This document shows, piece by piece, positions 57,682 to 64,000 of a stretch of 64,000 bases of DNA. This DNA comes from Blattabacterium cuenoti (lineage in GTDB: Bacteria > Bacteroidota > Bacteroidia > Flavobacteriales > Blattabacteriaceae), in the NCBI RefSeq assembly GCF_014251315.1, contig NZ_CP059185.1, forward strand, positions 81,017 to 145,016, in the 5' to 3' direction. Each line of letters opens with the position of its first letter. The stretch's first letter is position 1. The notes beneath the pieces were generated by a model. It was not told the origin of the DNA. It saw nothing but the letters and a program-made list of their open reading frames with translations, and did not search any database. A program made the translations under genes and the position numbers.

Positions 57682-59046
57682 ATGGAAGAAAAAGAACAAT
57701 TCTTTTTAGAAATTTACAATTTAGGAATCATAAAGTTTGGAAATTTTACACTGAAAAGTGGAATGAATTCTCCTATATATATAGATTTTCGTCCAATAGC
57801 TTCTAGACCTGATTTATTAATCAAATTATCAGATTTACTAATACGTGAAGTTACATCTTATGATTTTGAATTAATTTGTGGAGTTCCATACGCTGCTTTA
57901 CCTATAGCTACTACTTTATCTTTAAGATCTAAAGTCCCGCTAATTATTAAAAGAAAAGAAAATAAAGGATATGGAACAGAACGAATGATTGAAGGAATAT
58001 ATAAAATAGGACAAAATTGTCTTATTATAGAAGATGTAATCACAAGCGGAGATAGTTTATTAAGAACTGTAATCGATCTTGAAAAAGAAGGATTAATCAT
58101 TAAAAATATTATGTCTATTCTTGATAGAGAACAAGGAGGGATCGAAAATATAAAAAAAAGAGGATATAATATTCGAACTTTATTTAAAATAAGAGAAGTT
58201 TTCAAACTATTAAAAAAAAAACATTTTTTAAAGAAAAAAGAAATACATATGATTCAATTTTTTTTCAAAAAAAGAAATATAAAAAATATTCAAAATAAAC
58301 GAATTTCTTATGAAGAGAAAAAAAATAAAATTTCTCATCCTATAGGAAAAAAACTTATTGATATTACGTTAAAAAAAAAAACAAACTTGATAGTTTCTGC
58401 TGACTTGATATACACTGAAAATATTTTAAAATTAGTCAATTCAATTGGAGATAGAATTTGTGGATTAAAACTTCATGTAGATATTATAAATGACTTTTCA
58501 TATTCATTTATAAAATGTCTTAAAAATATTTCTATAGAAAAAAAATTCTTATTATTCGAAGATCGAAAATTATGTGATGTTGGTCCGACTAATTATCTTC
58601 AATTACATTACGGGATACATAAAATTTCTTCTTGGGCAGACATCATCACAACGCACGTAATTGCTGGTAGTATGAGTATACAAAACTTAAATATTCCTTC
58701 TAGTATGGGATTGATTACAATATCTGAAATGTCTTCTCACGGAAGATTATCGGATGATCATTACATAAGAAAAGCTCTGAATATTTCTTTGAAAAATCCA
58801 AAAGTTATTGGAACTGTAGCACAAAGAAAAGTGGATGATCGATTATTATTGTTTACGCCTGGAATTCATTTTTCTCAACAAAATAATGACGGAGGAAATA
58901 GGTACATTCATCCTGTCCAAGCTTTTGAAAAAAATGGAAGCGATTTTATTATTGTAGGTAAAGCGATTTACAAATCTATTAATCCAGAAATAGCGGCAGA
59001 AGAATATAGAGATGCAGGATGGAAAGCTTATGAAAATGGACTTTGA
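57682..59046 (+). CDS. pyrEF: Bifunctional UMP synthase: orotate phosphoribosyltransferase + OMP decarboxylase
   Basis: Fusion of the last two steps of UMP synthesis. Residues 1-175 are OPRT, with FGNFTLKSGMNSPIYIDFR and the PRPP loop CLIIEDVITSGDSL (about 113-126). A lysine-rich linker (about 176-225) follows. Residues 226-454 are OMP decarboxylase with the catalytic D-x-K-x-x-D in FEDRKLCDVGPT (about 291-302) and the loops KISSWADIITTHV and GSDFIIVGKAIYKS. Domain order and the decarboxylase sequence resemble eukaryotic UMP synthase more than ordinary bacterial PyrF. An A11 run at 58371-58381 is in frame. Confidence 0.93.
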   Translation: MEEKEQFFLEIYNLGIIKFGNFTLKSGMNSPIYIDFRPIASRPDLLIKLSDLLIREVTSYDFELICGVPYAALPIATTLSLRSKVPLIIKRKENKGYGTERMIEGIYKIGQNCLIIEDVITSGDSLLRTVIDLEKEGLIIKNIMSILDREQGGIENIKKRGYNIRTLFKIREVFKLLKKKHFLKKKEIHMIQFFFKKRNIKNIQNKRISYEEKKNKISHPIGKKLIDITLKKKTNLIVSADLIYTENILKLVNSIGDRICGLKLHVDIINDFSYSFIKCLKNISIEKKFLLFEDRKLCDVGPTNYLQLHYGIHKISSWADIITTHVIAGSMSIQNLNIPSSMGLITISEMSSHGRLSDDHYIRKALNISLKNPKVIGTVAQRKVDDRLLLFTPGIHFSQQNNDGGNRYIHPVQAFEKNGSDFIIVGKAIYKSINPEIAAEEYRDAGWKAYENGL

Positions 59047-59203
59047 ATAAGTCTATTTTATTTACATGAATGAGTTTTTTTAAAAAAATTGATGATACTG
59101 ATTATAATTTTATTTAATTTGTATATATATAGTCGTCATATTAATTATTTCAATCATAAAAAATTATAAACGAGGTAAAAAATTATTTGAATAAATTTTG
59201 AGT

Positions 59204-59779
59204 ATGGAATGGATCAATTCATTAATTAGTTGTTTTATGATACTTTTTAGCATTATAGATATATTAGGGAATGCTCCCATAATTATGGGGTTTAAATCAA
59301 AGGGGAACATTATAGATACTAAAAAAGTTATAATTACTTCTCTTGTAATATTTTTATCTTTTCTTTTTTTAGGACAACCTATGCTTAAAATCATTGGAGT
59401 TGATGTTCATTCTTTTTCTGTAGCTGGATCTGTAGTATTGTTTTTAATTGGGTTAGAAATGATATTAGGAATAGATCTTCATAAAGTTACGAAAAATGCT
59501 CAAACTTCTATTGTTCCAATAGCTTTTCCACTTATAGCTGGTCCCGGATCTTTAACTACTTTAATTTCATTAAGAGCAACTTATGACGTAAATATTATTC
59601 TTTTATCTCTTATTTTAAATATGATAGTTGTCTATTTTGTGATAGACAGATGTGATTTTATAGCCGAAAAAATAGGAAATAATGGTTTAGATATTTTAAA
59701 AAAAATATTTGGAATTGTTTTATTAGCTTTTGCAGTGAAAATTTTTGGAGCTAATGCGGGGCAATTGTTTCAACAATGA
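59204..59779 (+). CDS. MarC family integral membrane protein
   Basis: This 191-residue protein has about six membrane helices and belongs to the MarC/UPF0056 family: GNAPIIMGFKSKG, LIGLEMILGI, PIAFPLIAGPGSLTTLISL and the C-terminal GIVLLAFAVKIFGAN. Function is unsettled in the family. The frame opens at TTG 59198, but the ATG at 59204 is the likelier start. Its last 29 bases overlap the end of convergent rnpA. Confidence 0.88.
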   Translation: MEWINSLISCFMILFSIIDILGNAPIIMGFKSKGNIIDTKKVIITSLVIFLSFLFLGQPMLKIIGVDVHSFSVAGSVVLFLIGLEMILGIDLHKVTKNAQTSIVPIAFPLIAGPGSLTTLISLRATYDVNIILLSLILNMIVVYFVIDRCDFIAEKIGNNGLDILKKIFGIVLLAFAVKIFGANAGQLFQQ

Positions 59780-60124
59780 TTTTATTGAAAATGTTTACAA
59801 TAGATTCATTTATATCTTTAAATTTGGGTAAATAAAAAGCTTTATAAATAAAAATAATGTAACAATTTTTATTATTATTTATAATACTTTTATTCAAAAT
59901 TGATTTATTTAGAAAAAAAGAAGCTTTTAACAAACGTTTTATTCTATTTCTATGAACTGATTTTTTAAAATTTTTTTTTTCACTAAAGTTCCAATTAGAT
60001 TTAGTGACAAGTTTTTTCCAAAATTTGTTTCTTTTAACAAAAAGACAGATAAAACAGGATATACGAATAAATATTTTCCATTTTTTATTACTTTTTCAAA
60101 AATTTTTTTTTCTTTAAGATGCAT
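59751..60124 (-). pseudogene. rnpA: RNase P protein subunit RnpA, frameshifted at A10
   Basis: Protein partner of the RNase P RNA. The first piece starts at 60124 (MHLKEKKIFEKVIKNGKYLF) and ends at a TAA just after 59941. The conserved RNA-binding signature (FKKSVHRNRIKRLLKASFFL) lies in another frame that continues to 59751. A T10 run on the plus strand (59971-59980; A10 on the sense strand) lies exactly at the switch. One extra A joins the pieces into about 124 residues, normal for RnpA. Since the protein is essential in bacteria studied, it is probably still made. The 3' end overlaps marC by 29 bases. Confidence 0.85.
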
Positions 60125-60133
60125 TTTTAAGAT

Positions 60134-61135
60134 TTATTCACAATCTAGCATAAACTCTTCTAACTTGGAAACCATTCCTGTAGGACCACAAACGAATGGA
60201 GTCCTTTGATGTAATTTAGTAGGTTCTATGTCTAGAATCCGTTTTTTTCCATCAGAAGCTTTTCCTCCAGCTTGTTCTGCTAAAAAAGCCATAGGATTAC
60301 ATTCATAAAGTAATCTCAATTTTCCTTCTGGAGAAGAAGCTGTTTTGGGATAAATGTATATTCCTCCTTGTATAAGGTTTCTGTGAAAATCTCCCACTAA
60401 AGATCCAATATATCTTGCTGTGTATGGACGATTGTCTTTTTTTTCTTGACAATATCTAATAAATTTTCTAATAGAATTAGAAAATTTAGCATAATTTCCT
60501 TCATTAATAGAATAAATTTTTTCTTTTTTAGGAAAATGAAGATTAGAGTGAGATAAGTAAAATGTTCCAACTGAAGGATCTAAAGTAAATCCATGGACTC
60601 CATCCCCAATACTATATACTAATATAGTAGAAGATCCATAAATAATATATCCAGCAAGAATTTGTTTATTTCCTTTTTGCAAAAAATCTTCTATTGTTAA
60701 ATTCATTTGAATAGGAGTTTTTCTCATATACACAGAAAATATAGTACCAATAGATACATTCACATCTATATTAGATGAACCGTCAAGTGGATCTATTAAA
60801 ACAATATATTGATTTTGAAAAATATTTTCATGTTTCCCTTTTATTACTATAAAATTTTTACTTTCTTCAGAAGCTATTCCACAAACAACATTTCTACTTT
60901 TAAAAGATTCAATAAAAGCTCGATGAGCAAAATCATCCAATTTTTGTTGATTTTCTCCTTGAATATTAGTAATACCAGAACTTCCTATAATTTCTTCTGT
61001 TAATCCTGCTTTATTAACTTCTTTATGAATCGCTTTAGAAGCCAATTTTATAGAGCTAAATAATCGTAATAATGCTTCTGTAGAATATGAAAAACGATCT
61101 CTATTTTTTATAATAAACTCTCCTAATGTATACAT
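60134..61135 (-). CDS. fbp: Fructose-1,6-bisphosphatase class I
   Basis: Gluconeogenic phosphatase making fructose 6-phosphate. The metal-binding signature [19 protein letters not shown], with [10 protein letters not shown] before it, is intact. [20 protein letters not shown] near the C-terminus holds the substrate lysine and metal glutamate. The length of 333 residues is normal. Its presence suggests sugars are built from amino-acid or TCA carbon. It lies nine bases upstream of rnpA. Confidence 0.96.
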   Translation of the reverse strand: MYTLGEFIIKNRDRFSYSTEALLRLFSSIKLASKAIHKEVNKAGLTEEIIGSSGITNIQGENQQKLDDFAHRAFIESFKSRNVVCGIASEESKNFIVIKGKHENIFQNQYIVLIDPLDGSSNIDVNVSIGTIFSVYMRKTPIQMNLTIEDFLQKGNKQILAGYIIYGSSTILVYSIGDGVHGFTLDPSVGTFYLSHSNLHFPKKEKIYSINEGNYAKFSNSIRKFIRYCQEKKDNRPYTARYIGSLVGDFHRNLIQGGIYIYPKTASSPEGKLRLLYECNPMAFLAEQAGGKASDGKKRILDIEPTKLHQRTPFVCGPTGMVSKLEEFMLDCE

Positions 61136-61286
61136 GTTTCTTTAAAAGAAAAGACTTTCTTTATATAAAGATCAGATTTTTTTAAAAAAATTTTATAATT
61201 ATGTTTCAATTTTTGTAAAATTTATGATGAATAATTTTAAAAAAGTTACTATGAATTTTATATATTTCTGTTAATTTTATTGCTTA

Positions 61287-62039
61287 ATGAAAATTATACA
61301 AATATCATTAATATTGTTATGGCGTACATGGTTTTTTCTTATCAATATATTTTTGATTCCTTTATGGGCAGGAGCTTCTATTCCATTTCTTTTTAAAGAA
61401 AGACATTATCCCATTGCATATTGGTTTCATCAAATGTGGGCCAGAAGTAATCTTTTTCTCATGGGATTTTGGTATGTGTTGGAAAAAGACCAAGAAATAT
61501 TAGATAAAAATCAACAATACGTAATTATTAGTAATCACAGTTCGATTATGGATATTATGTTAATTTACTCTTTAATGAGAAATCATCCTTTAGTTTTTGT
61601 GGGAAAGGCAGAATTAGCTAAACTTCCTTTTTTTGGATTTGTTTATAAAAAAAGTAATATTCTTATTGAGAGAAAAAATTTATCAAGTTGTATACAAGTA
61701 TTTAAGAAAATAAAAGATAAAGTAGATTCTGGAAAAAGTGTTTGTATTTTTCCAGAAGGGGGGGTTCCTAAACCTTATATTTTATTGGACGATTTTAAGA
61801 GTGGAGCTTTTTTTATCGCTATTTTAAAAAAAATCCCTATTATTCCTTTTACCATAGCTGATGTAAAAACAAAATTTCCTAGTTCTTCTATTGTAAAAGG
61901 AAGGCCTGGGAAAATAAGAATTAAACAACATCGTTCCATATCAACAAAAAATTTATCCCTAAAAGATAAGGATAATTTGAAAAAAAAATGTTTCAATTTA
62001 ATAAAATATCAATTAGAAAAATTTGAACGTGAAAAATAA
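61287..62039 (+). CDS. plsC: 1-acyl-sn-glycerol-3-phosphate acyltransferase
   Basis: Adds the second acyl chain in phosphatidic acid synthesis. The acyltransferase motif HX4D is H84 to D89 in ISNHSSIMDIML, and block III is CIFPEGGVPKPY. An N-terminal hydrophobic segment (about residues 5-35) anchors it to the membrane. The length of 250 residues is normal. It supplies the precursor consumed later by pssA. Confidence 0.92.
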   Translation: MKIIQISLILLWRTWFFLINIFLIPLWAGASIPFLFKERHYPIAYWFHQMWARSNLFLMGFWYVLEKDQEILDKNQQYVIISNHSSIMDIMLIYSLMRNHPLVFVGKAELAKLPFFGFVYKKSNILIERKNLSSCIQVFKKIKDKVDSGKSVCIFPEGGVPKPYILLDDFKSGAFFIAILKKIPIIPFTIADVKTKFPSSSIVKGRPGKIRIKQHRSISTKNLSLKDKDNLKKKCFNLIKYQLEKFEREK

Positions 62040-62063
62040 AATAGTTAATTACATGAATCATTC

Positions 62064-62537
62064 GTGAACAAAAAAATTCATATTTATACTGACGGTTCTT
62101 CAAAAGGAAATCCTGGTCCAGGAGGATATGGAATTTTTATAGAAATGTTTTTTGGTCATTTTTATAATAGAAAAATAATTTCAGAAGGATTTCGTTATAC
62201 AACTAATAATAGAATGGAACTATTATCAGTCATAGTAGGATTAGAAAAAATAGAAAATAAAAAGCAAAATATTATTGTTTTTACTGATTCTAAATATATA
62301 GTTAATACGGTACAAAATAAATGGATTTATAAATGGAAAAAAAATAACTTTCATAATAAAAAAAATGTAGATTTATGGAAAAGATTCCTATCCTTATTTT
62401 GTAAGCATTTTGTTATATTTTATTGGATTAAAAGTCACAATCATCATTATATCAATGATTATTGCGATCAATTATCTGTAGAAGCTTCCAAAAGAAAAAA
62501 TTTAAAAATAGATCACGTGTATGAAAAACAGATATAA
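62064..62537 (+). CDS. rnhA: Ribonuclease HI
   Basis: Degrades RNA in RNA-DNA hybrids. Acidic catalytic residues are D10 in IYTDGSSKGNPGPGGYG, the Glu in TTNNRMELLSV, the Asp in FTDSKYIVNTV and a final Asp in NDYCDQLSVEA. The length of 157 residues is normal. It starts with GTG at 62064; no in-frame ATG lies before the first catalytic strand. Confidence 0.93.
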   Translation: MNKKIHIYTDGSSKGNPGPGGYGIFIEMFFGHFYNRKIISEGFRYTTNNRMELLSVIVGLEKIENKKQNIIVFTDSKYIVNTVQNKWIYKWKKNNFHNKKNVDLWKRFLSLFCKHFVIFYWIKSHNHHYINDYCDQLSVEASKRKNLKIDHVYEKQI

Positions 62538-62540
62538 ATA

Positions 62541-63347
62541 TTATCTAGTATAATTTCTTTGTCTAATAATTTCATATATGATGATAGACATTGCATTACT
62601 AACATTTAATGAATCTATATTTCCAAACATAGGAATATTTATAATTTTGTTAGCTTTTTTTAACCAAATATTAGAAACTCCTTTATTTTCAGAACCAAAA
62701 ACAATAGCTATTTTATTAAAATGAGAAAATTGAGTTTGGTATAGATTCATTACTTTTTTATGTTGATGAAATCCTGTTGTTATAATTTTTATTTTATTTT
62801 TTTGTAACCAATTCATAATTGATTCTATTTTTTCCATAAAAATCTTTCTTGTAAAAAGACTACCTAAACTACATCTGATAATGTTAGAATTATATATATA
62901 AGTTTTCATATTACATAGTATAATGATATGAATATTTGCAGCATCAGCTATTCTTAACATAGCTCCTATATTCCCAGGTTTTTCTATTCCATCTAATATA
63001 AGTATTAAAGAAGAATTATTATTATCAATTTTTATGTTTTTCAATTGATTCATATATTTTTTTTCTTGAAATAAAGCAATAATTCCACCCGAATTATCTC
63101 TATACGTTAATTTTTTAAAAATTTTTATATTAATAAAAAAGGTTATAGAATAAAATGATTGAATCATATTATATTTATGGAATATTTTTTCGCATATAAA
63201 TATTCTTTTTGGTATAAAATTTCCCTTTATAGCCATTTCAAATTCTTTGATTCCTTCAACAAGGAAAATATTCATAGAATTTTTTTTTTGAGAAATTTTT
63301 ATCAAATCTTTAATTTTTGTATTTTGAATATTATATGTTTTTTTCAT
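62541..63347 (-). CDS. SpoU/TrmH family RNA 2'-O-methyltransferase
   Basis: SPOUT-fold methyltransferase. The three motifs are LILDGIEKPGNIGAMLRIAD, AIVFGSENKGVS and IPMFGNIDSLNVSNAMSIII, which form the deep-knot SAM site. The N-terminal 90 residues resemble the substrate-binding domain of RlmB-like rRNA methyltransferases. The length is 268 residues. Whether the target is 23S rRNA or tRNA cannot be decided here. Confidence 0.9.
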   Translation of the reverse strand: MKKTYNIQNTKIKDLIKISQKKNSMNIFLVEGIKEFEMAIKGNFIPKRIFICEKIFHKYNMIQSFYSITFFINIKIFKKLTYRDNSGGIIALFQEKKYMNQLKNIKIDNNNSSLILILDGIEKPGNIGAMLRIADAANIHIIILCNMKTYIYNSNIIRCSLGSLFTRKIFMEKIESIMNWLQKNKIKIITTGFHQHKKVMNLYQTQFSHFNKIAIVFGSENKGVSNIWLKKANKIINIPMFGNIDSLNVSNAMSIIIYEIIRQRNYTR

Positions 63348-63373
63348 ATTTATTTTCTATTTCTACCTAAAAA

Positions 63374-63792
63374 ATGATTTATAAAATTTATAAAAAATAC
63401 CATGATATGATATATATGAATATGGCTATCGAACGTTCAAAATTATCTTTTTGCAAAAAAAAAAAGTAGGCGCTGTTATAGTTAAAAATAATAAAATCAT
63501 ATCTGATGGATATAACCATACTCCAGATGGATTTGATGATATATGTGAAGATCACAATGGAAATACAAAATGGTATGTTATACATGCAGAAGCAAATGCC
63601 ATATCAAAAATGGCTTCTTCTTCTTTATCCTGTGAAGGAGCTTCCATATATATTACTCATTTTCCATGTAAAGAATGTTGTAAATTAATTTATTTTTCTA
63701 ATATAAAAAGAGTTATTTATTTACAACATGCAATAAAAAATGAAGAATTATCTTTTTTGAGAAAACTAAAAATAGGAATAGACAAACTATAA
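63374..63792 (+). pseudogene. dCMP deaminase family protein, frameshifted at A11
   Basis: Zinc-dependent cytidine/deoxycytidylate deaminase. The first piece starts at the ATG at 63374 (KKYHDMIYMNMAIERSKLSF then C) and hits TAG at 63467-63469. The catalytic part lies in the next frame: VGAVIVKNNKIISDGYNHTP, the zinc motif HAEANAI with the proton-shuttling Glu, and PCKECC. The break lies at the A11 run 63455-63465; one extra A gives 139 residues, a normal length. A TTG at 63451 could restart translation but would lose the first helix. Confidence 0.8.
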
Positions 63793-63803
63793 ATTTTATG
63801 AAA

Positions 63804-63886
63804 ACCCAGGTGGCGAAATAGGTATACGCGCTGGACTCAAAATCCAGTGATTTTACATCATGCGGGTTCGAATCCCGCCCTGGGTA
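63804..63886 (+). tRNA. trnL: tRNA-Leu(CAA)
   Basis: An 83-base cloverleaf with long variable arm. Acceptor ACCCAGG pairs fully with CCTGGGT. The anticodon stem CTGGA/TCCAG encloses CTCAAAA, giving anticodon CAA. The T arm has TTCGAAT, the discriminator is A and CCA is not encoded. It reads UUG and is the third leucine tRNA in this window. Confidence 0.96.
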
Positions 63887-63893
63887 TTTTTAT

Positions 63894-64000
63894 TCAGAAT
63901 AAAAAATATCTCTGAGAAAGAGGTAAAACATCAGAAGGATGAGAAATTATTTTTTCTCCATTTATATAAACATTGTAGGTTTTGGGGTCCACTTCTAAAT
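63894..64000 (-). CDS. ureC: Urease subunit alpha, C-terminal end (partial)
   Basis: The minus strand from the window edge encodes [20 protein letters not shown] then [14 protein letters not shown] and TGA at 63894-63896. This closely matches the C-terminus of urease alpha subunits, which typically end in LPLAQRYFLF or a near variant. Only about 35 residues are inside the window; the nickel-binding active site is outside it. Urease hydrolyses urea to ammonia and is a known trait of Blattabacterium-type symbionts. Confidence 0.88.
   Translation of the reverse strand, partial: LEVDPKTYNVYINGEKIISHPSDVLPLSQRYFLF

Overview
The window is a gene-dense, strongly A+T-rich stretch of a reduced bacterial chromosome of flavobacterial (Bacteroidota) ancestry. 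The best match from sequence alone is the cockroach endosymbiont Blattabacterium or a close relative. The reasons are: (1) flavobacterial gene neighbourhoods such as rho next to a DUF4293 protein, rpmB-rpmG-DUF4295-ftsY, mutY divergent from an HU gene with a gldE-like gene behind it, and a six-gene ATP synthase cluster without atpD/atpC; (2) flavobacterial protein types, including a GYDIA GHMP kinase, a DnaJ with only two CxxCxGxG repeats, a short archaeal-type ProRS and LepB with an extra membrane domain; (3) complete branched-chain amino acid synthesis genes and the C-terminus of urease alpha, which fit a nitrogen-recycling nutritional symbiont; (4) no transposases, phage genes or CRISPR, and short intergenic gaps. 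The species assignment is inference.

Layout: 1-2.5 kb potassium uptake (ktrA/ktrB type) with a gene relic behind it; 3-7.8 kb tsaB, nadE, folE, cysS and a cystathionine PLP enzyme; 8-12.8 kb atpBEFHAG; 12.9-17 kb trpS, grpE-dnaJ (with a sigma-54-like promoter) and mnmA; 17.3-23.4 kb ilvDBNCA with a hairpin leader, then tRNA-Leu(GAG); 23.6-31.9 kb dapB, a split lepB, rhomboid, mutL-ribH, a TPR protein, gldE-like and a frameshifted mutY; 32-42 kb HU, a 29-residue basic protein, RNase G, tRNA-Leu(TAG), gltA, GYDIA kinase, fabD, tatD, fumC, a frameshifted ftsB/divIC-like gene and mnmG; 42-51 kb ybeY, pssA, exonuclease, htpG, ftsY and ribosomal proteins, yebC, RNase P RNA, tRNA-Ser, rmuC, tRNA-fMet and rho; 51.5-64 kb prfA, accBC, rpmF, proS, pyrD, a fused UMP synthase, marC, a frameshifted rnpA, fbp, plsC, rnhA, an rRNA methyltransferase, a frameshifted dCMP deaminase, tRNA-Leu(CAA) and the tail of ureC.

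How the genes fit together: most encode the translation, tRNA-modification and chaperone core, energy production (ATP synthase, citrate synthase, fumarase) and biosynthesis of compounds a host could use or that the cell must make itself (Ile/Val, lysine/cell-wall precursor, pyrimidines, NAD, folate, riboflavin, fatty acids and phospholipids).

The most notable pattern is gene breakage. Three conserved genes (rnpA, ftsB/divIC-like, dCMP deaminase) are each interrupted at a run of 10 or 11 A residues on the sense strand, and each is restored by one extra A. At least six other genes carry in-frame A10-A12 runs. This fits either rescue by RNA polymerase slippage, reported in other insect endosymbionts, or homopolymer sequencing error. 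mutY (a +1 shift outside a long run) and lepB (one in-frame stop between its membrane and catalytic domains) look like separate decay events.
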